35,204 nt of DNA, taken from the NCBI GenBank assembly GCA_025456175.1, contig JALOLC010000011.1, positions 1 through 35,204 on the forward strand, read 5' to 3'. Below the pieces are notes generated by a model that was not told the DNA's origin, did not search any database, and saw only the letters and a list, made by a program, of their open reading frames with translations. How positions within the stretch are numbered: position 1 is the stretch's first letter; the number at the start of each line of letters is the position of its first letter. Positions 1-8,804 of this stretch are shown here, piece after piece. The DNA is from Acidobacteriota bacterium (GTDB lineage: Bacteria > Acidobacteriota > Aminicenantia > UBA2199). The position numbers were made by a program, and so were the translations under genes.

Positions 1-7
1 GGGGCCG

Positions 8-526
8 GTGGAGGTCATCGCCGACGACGAGCGCCTGCGCGCCATCATGCCCGGGCTCCGCGGCGAAAGGGTCCTGGGCTTCGATATCGAGGTGCGGCCG
101 ACCTTCAAGAGCGGCGACAGCTTCCCTCCGGCGCTGGTGCAAATGGCGGGGGAGAGTGCGGTCTACTTGGTCCAGCTGAAGAGAATCGCTGACCTTTCCC
201 CTTTGGGCGAGCTGTTCGCCGATAACCAGGTCATCAAAGCCGGCGTAGCCATCACCGGCGACATCGCCAAGCTCCACGAGATCGTCCCCTTCGAGCCGGC
301 CAAGTTCGTCGAGCTGGGCAAGATGGCGGCGAAGAGGGGATTCAAGGCCAGCGGCGTGCGCACCCTGGCCGCAAATCTCCTGGGACTGCGCATCTCCAAG
401 GGCGCGCAATGCTCCAATTGGGAACGCTCCGAACTGACTCCGGCGCAGATCCACTACGCGGCCACCGACGCCTGGGTTTGCCGCGAAATCTATCTGTTTT
501 TGGAGAAATGCGGAGCTCCGATTTAA
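8..526 (+). CDS. 3'-5' exonuclease domain protein (RNase D / WRN-like DEDDy family)
   Basis: FDIEVRPTF (DxE motif), LVQMA, internal D (ITGDIAKL), and C-terminal YAATDAWVCREIY matching the DEDDy Exo III motif (YxxxD). Confidence 0.85.
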   Translation: MEVIADDERLRAIMPGLRGERVLGFDIEVRPTFKSGDSFPPALVQMAGESAVYLVQLKRIADLSPLGELFADNQVIKAGVAITGDIAKLHEIVPFEPAKFVELGKMAAKRGFKASGVRTLAANLLGLRISKGAQCSNWERSELTPAQIHYAATDAWVCREIYLFLEKCGAPI

Positions 527-1747
527 ATGGCATTGGCTGAGCCTGGATCGCTTGAGTCATTCATCCGCCTGGAGGCCAGCCAGCGGCGGCTGAAGCTGCC
601 CCGGGACGGAGCGGCCGTGCTGGCCGGCCTCGACTACGAGCTGGAGATCGAAATAAAGAACGAAGCGCTGCGCCGTTTCTTCAGGCACCACGAATTGCCG
701 GGCCGGCCCGAGCGCATCATCCCCTCGCCGCGGCCGCGCGGCTACCGCACGACCAGCAAGCGTCGCTGCCGCCATGCGGCTTTTGGCGGCCGCCAGGGAC
801 GGGAAATCGCTCACGACGCGTTTTTCAGCGCCGGAGAGGGAGCGGCCATGCTCGAGCCTGAAGAGCATGGCCGGATCTTCGCTTTCCTTGAGGAACGCCT
901 GCAGGACCCCGCCTTTGCCCCCCTGGCCCGCGCCCTCAATTTCATCATCATCCGCGGCACGTACGAGGAATTCTTGGTCGTATTCAATCTACAGGCCATG
1001 AACCGCGGGCTCCATCGCCTGCTGCTGCGTGCGGCCGCCGCCCTGCGCCTCCAGGAAGCCAAGGTCAGTTCGGTTTTCCTGATCATAGACCCCAGCCGTT
1101 CATCCTATTATCTGGAGGCCGACACTCCTCGGGGGGCCTTCCCCATCAAGCGGTTGTTCGGGCCCAAAGGCTTCCGCCTGAAGGTCGGCAGCGTCAGCTT
1201 CTTTGTTCCGCCCCTGGCTTTTTCCCAGGTCAACGAGTCGATTCTCCTGCCGCTGGTCGAAGGGGCCCGCAGCCTGCTGGCCCTGGAAAAGGGTGTGCGT
1301 CTCCTCGACCTGTACTGCGGCTACGGACTGTTCGCCTTCACGTTGGGAAGAGACTACCGCGAGGTCATTGCCGTTGATGAAGCCCAGGCCTCGGTCCGCG
1401 CCGGACGCGATATGACAGCGCGGACTCCCGGTTATCAGCGCATCCGCTTCCTGGCCGCGGCGATCGAGCGCCGCAGCCTGGAGACGGCGCTGCCGCCGCC
1501 GCTGCGGCCCGGGGAGGAGGACGTCCTCCTCGATCCTCCCCGCCACGGCGCGGGCGCCGTCGTCATCGGTTCCATTGCCCGCCGCCGTCCGGGGCGGGTC
1601 CTGCACCTTTTCTGCGCTGCCGAGGAAATGCCCCCGGCCATCGGCCACTGGCGCCGCGAGGGATACTTTGTCCGGCGCGTCCTTCCCCTGGACATGTTTG
1701 CCGGCACCCCCCAGCTGGAGACGATGGTGCTCCTGACCCCGGCTTGA
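527..1747 (+). CDS. Class I SAM-dependent RNA methyltransferase, TrmA/RlmD (uracil-C5) family-like
   Basis: LLDLYCGYGLFAFTLG SAM motif, DPPRHGAG motif, Cys in HLFCAAEEMPPAIGHWRREGYFVRRVLPLDMFAGTPQLETMVLL aligned to the catalytic Cys region of TrmA-type enzymes; ATG directly follows the stop of the previous gene. Confidence 0.75.
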   Translation: MALAEPGSLESFIRLEASQRRLKLPRDGAAVLAGLDYELEIEIKNEALRRFFRHHELPGRPERIIPSPRPRGYRTTSKRRCRHAAFGGRQGREIAHDAFFSAGEGAAMLEPEEHGRIFAFLEERLQDPAFAPLARALNFIIIRGTYEEFLVVFNLQAMNRGLHRLLLRAAAALRLQEAKVSSVFLIIDPSRSSYYLEADTPRGAFPIKRLFGPKGFRLKVGSVSFFVPPLAFSQVNESILLPLVEGARSLLALEKGVRLLDLYCGYGLFAFTLGRDYREVIAVDEAQASVRAGRDMTARTPGYQRIRFLAAAIERRSLETALPPPLRPGEEDVLLDPPRHGAGAVVIGSIARRRPGRVLHLFCAAEEMPPAIGHWRREGYFVRRVLPLDMFAGTPQLETMVLLTPA

Positions 1748-1761
1748 GCCTAGGGCTTTTA

Positions 1762-1869
1762 GAAATCGGTTTACGGTAATTGCCATAAATTGAAATCGGT
1801 TTAGGGTGGAAGGTTTAAGGTTAAGGGAAGAGATGCGCTCCACCTTACACCCTGAACCTTACACCGATT
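1762..1869. repeat. Intergenic degenerate short-repeat element with inverted halves (GGTTTAAGGTTAAGGG / ...CACCCTGAACCTTACACCGATT)
   Basis: GAAATCGGTTTA occurs at 1762-1773 and 1792-1803; reverse complement of about 1838-1869 reads AATCGGTGTAAGGTTCAGGGTGTAAGGTGGAG, resembling AATCGGTTTAGGGTGGAAGGTTTAAGG from 1794. Confidence 0.6.
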
Positions 1870-1927
1870 GCCATCATTTCCTGCCGACTCGCTCATTGAG
1901 CTCGGCTTTAAGTCAGGCTCTGTTTGT

Positions 1928-1935
1928 GCTATGAT
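1928..1935 (+). promoter_or_regulatory. Possible extended -10 promoter element (TGCTATGAT) upstream of metF
   Basis: TG-n-TATGAT just upstream of the ATG at 1964; no good -35 seen. Confidence 0.3.
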
Positions 1936-1963
1936 GCAGCCAATCCACGTTCGAGGAAATGCA

Positions 1964-2926
1964 ATGATCAAGGTGATTGACTGGCTGAAACAGAACCGCA
2001 AGCTGCTTTTTTCCCTGGAGATCACGCCGCCCGATCGCGGCAAGAGCATGGACGACATCCTGTCCAGCATCGATCCGCTCATGCATTTCGAGCCCCAGTT
2101 CATCAACGTCACCTATCACCAGCCGCACATGGTCTACGAGGAGAAGGACGGGGTCATCACCCGGCGGCCGCGGCGCAAGAAGCCCGGCACCGTCGGCATC
2201 TGCAGCGCCATCAAGAACCGCTTCCAGGTCGAGCCGGTGCCGCACCTGATCTGCGGGAGCTTCAACCGCTACGAGACCGAGGACACGCTCATCGATCTCC
2301 ATTACCTGGGCATCCGCAACATCATGGCCCTGCGCGGCGACCCGCCCCCGGGCCAGGCGCGCTACATTCCTGAAAAGGAAGGCCACCACTACGCCAACCA
2401 GCTGGTCGAACAGATCGCCCAGCTGAACCACGGCAAGTACATCGACGATTTGGAAGACCCTTTCCCCACCGATTTCTGCATCGGCGTGGCCGGCTATCCC
2501 GAGAAGCACTTCGAATCGCCCAACCTGGACAAGGACCTGCGCTATTTAAAAGGCAAAGTGGACGCGGGGGCGGAATACGTCATCACCCAGATGTTCTACG
2601 ATTTCCGCCTGTACCGGGAGTTCGTGGAAAAAGCCAGGGCCATCGGCATCCAGGCGCCCATCCTCCCGGGGCTCAAGCCGCTGGTCAACCGCAGGCAGAT
2701 CCAGACCATCCCCAGCTCCTTTCATGTCAACATACCCGCGGAGCTCGTCGCGGCCATCGAGGAGGCGCGCACCAAGGAGCAGGCCTTCGCCAGCGGCATC
2801 CGCCACATGGCCAGGCTGGTCGAGGAGCTGATCGCCTACGGCGTGCCGGGAATCCACGTGTTCACCATGGGGCAGGGCCACGCCGCCAGGGCGCTGCTGG
2901 AAGCCGTTTTCGCCGGCAAGCCCTAG
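1964..2926 (+). CDS. metF: Methylenetetrahydrofolate reductase
   Basis: FSLEITPPDRGKSMDD, INVTYH, NIMALRGDPP, ITQMFYDF, ILPGLKPLVNRRQI MTHFR motifs; start set to ATG 1964 (preceded by GAGG) rather than the ORF-track start at 1868. Confidence 0.93.
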   Translation: MIKVIDWLKQNRKLLFSLEITPPDRGKSMDDILSSIDPLMHFEPQFINVTYHQPHMVYEEKDGVITRRPRRKKPGTVGICSAIKNRFQVEPVPHLICGSFNRYETEDTLIDLHYLGIRNIMALRGDPPPGQARYIPEKEGHHYANQLVEQIAQLNHGKYIDDLEDPFPTDFCIGVAGYPEKHFESPNLDKDLRYLKGKVDAGAEYVITQMFYDFRLYREFVEKARAIGIQAPILPGLKPLVNRRQIQTIPSSFHVNIPAELVAAIEEARTKEQAFASGIRHMARLVEELIAYGVPGIHVFTMGQGHAARALLEAVFAGKP

Positions 2927-2948
2927 AGCGGCCGTCAAGGGAGGCACC

Positions 2949-5900
2949 TTGCGCAAGCCCGGCATCGGCAAGCGCCTGCTCGAGAAGGTCCTGATCCTCG
3001 ACGGCGCCATGGGCACGGCCATCATGGCCGCCAATCCAGGCCCCGACGACTACCAGGGCCATGACGGCTGCCACGACTTCCTCGCCATCTCCAGGCCCGA
3101 CCTCATCGCCGGGATCCATGCCGCCTACCTGGAGGCAGGCTGCGACATCATCGAGACCAACACCTTTGGCGCCCAGGCGGGCGAGCTGGCCAAGCACGGG
3201 CTGCAGACGCGCACGTACGAAATCAATCTCCAGGCTTCCCGGCTGGCCGCAAAAACCGCCGCCGATTACCGCTCGCGGGAGCAGCCGCGCTACGTGGCCG
3301 GATCGATCGGGCCCGGCTCACGCCTGCCCAGCCTGCAGCAGGTTGCTTTCACTGAGCTGGAGGACTCGTATTACACCCAGGCGCTCGGGCTTTTCGACGG
3401 CGGCGTCGACCTGTTCCAGGTGGAAACATGCCAGGACATGCTGCAGGCCAAGGCCGCGCTGCGCGCCCTGGGCCGCGTTTTCAGGGAAAAGGGAAGCGCC
3501 CGTCCGGTCAGTGTCCTGGTCACCCTGGAAAAAAACCGCATGCTGCTGGGCACCGAGATGGCCACGGCGCTGGACACGTTCCTCCCTTTTCCCCTGTTCG
3601 CCTTCGGCGTCAATTGCGGCACCGGCCCGGAAGGGATGGCCGAGGCGGTCAGGACCCTGTCGGCATCGTCCCCATTCCCCCTGGCCGTAATGCCCAATGC
3701 CGGCCTGCCGAGGTACAAGAACGGCAATTATGGATATGACCTGGAGCCGGCCGCCTTCGCCGGCCAGCTGCGCGATTTCGTGAGGGAGAGCGGCGCCGCC
3801 ATCGTCGGGGGCTGCTGCGGCTCGACGCCCAGGCATATCCGCGCCCTGGCGCGGGCTGTCGGCGGCGCGGCCCCTGCCGACCGCAGGAAGGTGCCGCGCC
3901 GGAGCCGGGCGACCTCCCTGTTCGCCAGCCAGGAATTCCGCGTGCGGCCGCGGCCGCTGATCATCGGCGAGCAGACCAATGCCACCGGCAGCCGCCGGTT
4001 CAAGGCGGCGCTTCTGGACGAAGACCTCGACGCCATGCTGGCCGTGGCCCAGGAACAGGCGCGCGAAGGAGCCCACCTGCTCGACCTGAACGTGGCCTTC
4101 GCCGGCCGCGACGAGGCGCGCGACATGGGGCGGGTCGCGGCCAGGCTGAACATGCAGAGTCGCCTGCCGCTGATGCTGGACAGCGCCAGCATCCCGGCGC
4201 TGGAGGCGGGGCTGAAGGGTTGCGCCGGCCGGGCAGTGATCAATTCCATCAACCTCGAGGACGGTGGCCCCCGCGCCGAGGCGATACTCGCTCTGGCCCG
4301 GGATTTCGGGGCGGCGGTGGTCTGCCTGGCCATCGACGAGAAAGGCATGGCCCGCGACCGGGACAGAAAGGTTTCCGTCCTGAGGCGGCTTCACGACTTG
4401 GCCCATCGGCGCGGCCTCGACCCCGGGGATATCTTTCTCGACCCGTTGACCTTTACCCTGGCCTCGGGCGACCCTGGCCTGGTTGCCAGCGGCGTCGAGA
4501 CGCTGGCGGCGCTGCCGCTCATCAAGAAACTCATGCCCAGGGCCCAAACCCTGCTTGGCGTCAGCAATATCTCCTACGGCCTGCAGCCATCCGCAAGGCG
4601 GATCGTCAACGCCGTCTTCCTCTACCACGCCGTCCAAAATGGCCTCGACGCGGCCATTTTTCATGCCGCCCGCATCCTGCCGCTCAACCGCATCGACCCC
4701 CAGGAGATCCGCCTGGCCGAAAACCTCATTTTCAACCGCCGGCAAGAAACAGGCGACCCGTTGCGCGCCATCATGGATCACTTTCAGGACCGGGAAACGG
4801 CCCCGGCCGGCACCGCTCCGGCCGCCAGCCCCGAAGAGCGACTCCGTGAGGCGGTGCTCAGCGGCAGCCCCGCCGGCCTGGAAGCCGACCTGGCCCTGCT
4901 GGCCGAGAAGATCCCCCCGCTGGACATCGTCAACCTGCACCTGCTGAAGACCATGGCTGAGGTCGGAGGGCTTTTTGAAAAAGGGATCATGCAGCTGCCC
5001 TTCGTGCTGCAGGCGGCCGAGGTGGTCAAGGCGGCGTTGGACCTCCTGGAGCCGCGCCTGCCGAAGGCCGGCAGGGGCCTGCGCGGCACCGTGGTGCTGG
5101 CCACGGTAAAGGGCGATGTCCACGATATCGGCAAGAACCTGGTCGACATCATCCTGCGCAGCAACGGCTACCGGGTAATCAATCTCGGCACGAACCAGGG
5201 GGGGGAGGAGATCGCCGCCGCCGTGGCCAGGCACCAGCCAGACCATATCGGTTTGAGCGCCCTGCTGGTCCGCTCCACGCTGGAGATGACGGGGATCCTG
5301 CGTCATCTGCATGAGCGGGGTATCGGCGTCCCCGTAATCTGCGGCGGCGCCGCCCTGACGCCGGCGTTCGTCAACACGGCCCTGAAGCCCGCCTACCGGG
5401 GGAAAGTCAATTATGGCGCCGACGCCTTCGCGGCCATGAAGCTCATGGCTGGGAGCGCGGGTGCCCCGGTTAAGCCACAGGTCCGCAAGGGCAAAGCCCG
5501 GGCAAAGACGCCGGCCATTGCCTGCGCACCGCCCCCCGCTGTCGCGCCCCCCTTTCTCGGCAGCAGGATCGTGCGCTGGGACCTGGAGGATGTCCTGCCT
5601 TTCCTGGACAAGCGCGTGCTGGTCAAGGCCCGCTGGCGCATGCGGCCGGGAGCCGAGGCCGAGCGTTTCTTCGCCCAGACCCTGGCCCTGCTCCGCAAGG
5701 GCGGCGGCCTGCGCTTTTCCTCCATTTACGGGTATTTCCGCTGCCGGCGCCAGGGCAGAAACCGGCTGCTGCTGTGTGCCGGCGGCGACGAGTTCGCCTT
5801 CGATTTCCCTTGCCGCGAAGGCGTCTCCCTGGCCGACTATTTCGCCAGGAACGAGGATGTGGTCCCCTTGTTCATCGTCAGCTGCGGGGCCAGGGTGGCG

Positions 5901-6218
5901 CGTCTGGAAAAAAAGCTTTTCGCCGCCGACCAGTTCAACCGCTACTTCCTGCTGCACGGTCTTGCCGTGGAGCTGGCCGAGGGGCTGGCCGCGGCCATGC
6001 ACTGCCGCATCCGCTCGGAGCTTGGCCTGGGGACCAGGCAGGGGAGGCGTTTCAGCCCCGGCTACCCGGCCTGGCCGCGCCTCTCTGACCAGGAGAAGCT
6101 GGTTCGCATCCTCGCCGCCAAGCGCATCGGCATCGGCCTGAGTGAAAGTTTCCAGCTCTTGCCCGAGCTGAGCGTCAGCGCCATGGTCGTCCGCCATCCC
6201 CAGGCCGGTTGCCGCTGA
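2949..6218 (+). CDS. metH: Cobalamin-dependent methionine synthase (Hcy-, pterin-, cap-, B12- and activation-domain regions)
   Basis: LDGAMGTAI; zinc-site cysteines FGVNCG and GGCCGSTPRHI; pterin domain LIIGEQTNATGSRRF; B12 motif DVHDIGKN...SALL...GGAAL; activation-domain-like RFSPGYPAWP and GIGLSESFQLLPELSVSAMVVRHPQ; TTG start with RBS. Confidence 0.94.
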   Translation: MRKPGIGKRLLEKVLILDGAMGTAIMAANPGPDDYQGHDGCHDFLAISRPDLIAGIHAAYLEAGCDIIETNTFGAQAGELAKHGLQTRTYEINLQASRLAAKTAADYRSREQPRYVAGSIGPGSRLPSLQQVAFTELEDSYYTQALGLFDGGVDLFQVETCQDMLQAKAALRALGRVFREKGSARPVSVLVTLEKNRMLLGTEMATALDTFLPFPLFAFGVNCGTGPEGMAEAVRTLSASSPFPLAVMPNAGLPRYKNGNYGYDLEPAAFAGQLRDFVRESGAAIVGGCCGSTPRHIRALARAVGGAAPADRRKVPRRSRATSLFASQEFRVRPRPLIIGEQTNATGSRRFKAALLDEDLDAMLAVAQEQAREGAHLLDLNVAFAGRDEARDMGRVAARLNMQSRLPLMLDSASIPALEAGLKGCAGRAVINSINLEDGGPRAEAILALARDFGAAVVCLAIDEKGMARDRDRKVSVLRRLHDLAHRRGLDPGDIFLDPLTFTLASGDPGLVASGVETLAALPLIKKLMPRAQTLLGVSNISYGLQPSARRIVNAVFLYHAVQNGLDAAIFHAARILPLNRIDPQEIRLAENLIFNRRQETGDPLRAIMDHFQDRETAPAGTAPAASPEERLREAVLSGSPAGLEADLALLAEKIPPLDIVNLHLLKTMAEVGGLFEKGIMQLPFVLQAAEVVKAALDLLEPRLPKAGRGLRGTVVLATVKGDVHDIGKNLVDIILRSNGYRVINLGTNQGGEEIAAAVARHQPDHIGLSALLVRSTLEMTGILRHLHERGIGVPVICGGAALTPAFVNTALKPAYRGKVNYGADAFAAMKLMAGSAGAPVKPQVRKGKARAKTPAIACAPPPAVAPPFLGSRIVRWDLEDVLPFLDKRVLVKARWRMRPGAEAERFFAQTLALLRKGGGLRFSSIYGYFRCRRQGRNRLLLCAGGDEFAFDFPCREGVSLADYFARNEDVVPLFIVSCGARVARLEKKLFAADQFNRYFLLHGLAVELAEGLAAAMHCRIRSELGLGTRQGRRFSPGYPAWPRLSDQEKLVRILAAKRIGIGLSESFQLLPELSVSAMVVRHPQAGCR

Positions 6219-7777
6219 TGGCCATAAGGGGGCCAAAAAAAAATCTGGCAACTCCGCCGGCGGCCATCTCCGCTATGGAGGAGAGGTTCGAATCGTGGCG
6301 TCAGCGGATCAGCCTGTTCCTGGGGCCGCTTCTGGCCTTTTTCCTGCTCATCCTGCCCATGCCTGGGCTGTGCCGCGATGCCCACGTCCTGGCGGCAATC
6401 ATCGGCTGGATCGTGGTCTGGTGGATCGGGGAGCCGATCCCCATCCCGATCAGCGCCCTGCTGGGGGCGGTCCTCTGCATCCTGGGCGGTGTGGCCGACG
6501 CCAGGACGGTCCTGGCCCCCTTTGCCGAGCCGACCATCTTCTTGTTCATGGGCAGCTTCATCCTGGCTCGGGCCATGAGCGTCCATGCCCTGGACCGCCG
6601 CTTCGCCTTCGCCATCCTGGGCAACCGCTGGATCGCCGAGCGCTCCTGGCGCATCCTGTTCGCCTTCGGCGGGATCGCCGCCTTTCTCTCGCTCTGGATC
6701 AGCAACACCGCCACCACGGCCATGATGTTCCCCATCGGCATCGGCATCGTCTCCGCCATGGCCGGCCTGCTGGAGAAGCAAAGCGGCCGCAGGATCGACC
6801 CAACCCGCTTCCGTTTCGCCACCGCAATGATGCTGATGGCCGCCTACGCCTCCTCGGCCGGCGGCATCGGCACCCCGGTGGGGACGCCGCCGAACCTGAT
6901 CGGCATCGCCATGATCGAGAAGTTCGCCGGCGTGAAAATCCCCTTCTTCCAGTGGATGCTCTTCGCCGTGCCCATGCTGCTGGTTATGTATCTCGTGCTT
7001 TTCCTCCTCCTGGTTGTCCTGCACAAGCCTGAGCTGCCCGTGATCAAGGGCAGCCGTGAGTACGTGCGCCAGGAGCTGGAGAGCCTCGGCCCCTGGAGCC
7101 GCGGACAAAAGAACACCCTGGCCGCGTTCCTGGTGACCGTCGCCCTTTGGGTAACACCGGGATTCCTGTCCGTGTTCTGGGGAACTGCGTCACCGCCTGC
7201 CCAGTGGTACGGCGGGCACCTGCCCGAAGCGGCCGCGGCGCTGATCGGGGCGGGCCTGCTGTTCCTGCTGCCCGTGAACTGGAGGAAAAAGGAGTTCACC
7301 ATCACCTGGCGGCAGGCCGCTGACATCGACTGGGGCACGCTGCTGCTGTTCGGCGGGGGACTGAGCCTGGGGAACCTGATGTTCTCGCTGGGGCTGGCTG
7401 ACCACGTCGGCCGGTCGCTGCTGCGCTTGTCCGGGGCCGAATCGCTCTGGGGCGTCACCCTGGCTGCCGTCTTCATCGCCATCCTGGCCAGCGAGGCGAC
7501 TTCGAACACGGCGGCGGCCAACATGGTGGTGCCCGTCGTCATTTCCCTGGCCCTGGCCGGCGGCTTCAACCCGGTGCCGCCGGCTCTGGGCGCCATCCTC
7601 GGCTGCAGCTGGGGCTTCATGCTCCCGGTCTCCACGCCTCCCAACGCCATCGTTTATGGTTCCGGGCTGGTTCCGATCACCAGGATGATCCGGGCCGGCG
7701 CCATTTTCGACCTGGCGGGCGGGCTGGTGATCTGGGCGGGCTTGCGCCTGCTGCTCCCCCTGGTCGGCCTGGCCTAG
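6218..7777 (+). CDS. SLC13/DASS family sodium:carboxylate (anion) symporter
   Basis: Multi-TM protein with two SNT motifs (SNTATTAMMFPI, SNTAAANMVVPV) typical of the family; ATG 6218 overlaps the metH stop (TGATG), ATG 6275 is an alternative start. Confidence 0.88.
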   Translation: MAIRGPKKNLATPPAAISAMEERFESWRQRISLFLGPLLAFFLLILPMPGLCRDAHVLAAIIGWIVVWWIGEPIPIPISALLGAVLCILGGVADARTVLAPFAEPTIFLFMGSFILARAMSVHALDRRFAFAILGNRWIAERSWRILFAFGGIAAFLSLWISNTATTAMMFPIGIGIVSAMAGLLEKQSGRRIDPTRFRFATAMMLMAAYASSAGGIGTPVGTPPNLIGIAMIEKFAGVKIPFFQWMLFAVPMLLVMYLVLFLLLVVLHKPELPVIKGSREYVRQELESLGPWSRGQKNTLAAFLVTVALWVTPGFLSVFWGTASPPAQWYGGHLPEAAAALIGAGLLFLLPVNWRKKEFTITWRQAADIDWGTLLLFGGGLSLGNLMFSLGLADHVGRSLLRLSGAESLWGVTLAAVFIAILASEATSNTAAANMVVPVVISLALAGGFNPVPPALGAILGCSWGFMLPVSTPPNAIVYGSGLVPITRMIRAGAIFDLAGGLVIWAGLRLLLPLVGLA

Positions 7778-7797
7778 GGGCTCTTTTCGGCCCGCGG

Positions 7798-7826
7798 TTG
7801 ACTTTTAAGCGAATGCTTTCTATAAT
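7798..7826 (+). promoter_or_regulatory. Sigma70-like promoter TTGACT-N17-TATAAT for the phoH cluster
   Basis: TTGACT at 7798-7803, 17-bp spacer, TATAAT at 7821-7826, located directly upstream of phoH. Confidence 0.75.
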
Positions 7827-7862
7827 TTCCCTGATGAAAAGCGATTTCCCGGGATTTTTTTA

Positions 7863-8804
7863 ATGGAAGAGTTCACTTGCCCAGAGGGGCTGGGCCACCA
7901 TTTCCCCTTCCTGCTGCAGAAGAACCTGGACGCCATCGAAAAAGCCTTCGGCTTGGAGATCTCCCTGCGCGGGGACAAGGTCATGTACTCGGGCAACGGC
8001 TCCCAGGCCAGAAAATTCAAGAAATACCTGCAGCACCTGGCCTTGCTCCAGGAGGAGAACGGCAAGCTGCAGGACCACGACATCCAGTTCAGCCTGAACC
8101 TGGTAGCGGAAGGGAAGATCGAGCAGTTCCAGGAGGACATTTTCAAGAAGCACATCATCAAGGTGGACGGCAAGGAGGTCTATCCCAAGACCTACAACCA
8201 GCGCACCTATGTCAATGCCATCCAGGAGAAGGCCATGGTGTTCGGCATCGGCCCGGCCGGCACCGGCAAAACCTTCCTGGCCATCGCCATGGCCCTGAAC
8301 TTCCTCACCGCCAAGCGGGTGGAGCGCATCGTCCTGACCCGTCCCGTTGTTGAGGCGGGAGAGAAGCTGGGCTTCCTGCCCGGGGACATCCAGCAGAAGA
8401 TCAACCCCTACCTGCGCCCGCTCTACGATGCCTTGTACTATCTGATCGGCTTCGAGCGCACCTCCGAGCTCATCGAGAAGGGGATCATCGAGATCGCCCC
8501 CCTGGCTTATATGCGCGGCCGCACCATCGGCGACGCCTTCATCATTCTCGATGAAGGGCAGAACACCGTCGATTCGCAGATGAAGATGTTCCTGACCCGC
8601 TTCGGGCTGAACTCGCGCGTGGTGGTCACCGCCGACATCACCCAGATCGACCTGGAACAGCCCAAGAAATCGGGGATTTTCAAGGCCATCAAGATCCTGA
8701 AGGGGGTGCCGGACATCGGCGTGGTGTACCTGTCCATGAAGGACATCGTGCGTCATCCCCTGATCCAGCGCATCATCGAGGCCTACGAAAAGGCGGACAA
8801 GTGA
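7863..8804 (+). CDS. phoH: PhoH family ATPase
   Basis: Walker A GPAGTGKTFLAIAMA, RPVVEAGEKLGFLPGDIQQKINPYLRPLYDAL, FIILDEGQN Walker B; conserved neighbourhood with pgpH/ybeY/era. Confidence 0.93.
   Translation: MEEFTCPEGLGHHFPFLLQKNLDAIEKAFGLEISLRGDKVMYSGNGSQARKFKKYLQHLALLQEENGKLQDHDIQFSLNLVAEGKIEQFQEDIFKKHIIKVDGKEVYPKTYNQRTYVNAIQEKAMVFGIGPAGTGKTFLAIAMALNFLTAKRVERIVLTRPVVEAGEKLGFLPGDIQQKINPYLRPLYDALYYLIGFERTSELIEKGIIEIAPLAYMRGRTIGDAFIILDEGQNTVDSQMKMFLTRFGLNSRVVVTADITQIDLEQPKKSGIFKAIKILKGVPDIGVVYLSMKDIVRHPLIQRIIEAYEKADK

Noticed and set aside
1748-1963. SAM or cobalamin riboswitch upstream of metF-metH
   Set aside because: I looked for a B12-box-like or SAM-I-like conserved core and saw only the degenerate repeat element and a possible extended -10. 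An Infernal/Rfam scan would be decisive.
3318-6251. 977-aa antisense ORF opposite metH
   Set aside because: Shadow ORF from GC-rich codon bias. The + strand frame carries clear MetH motifs while the antisense product is low-complexity (H/Q/G/D-rich) with no family motifs.
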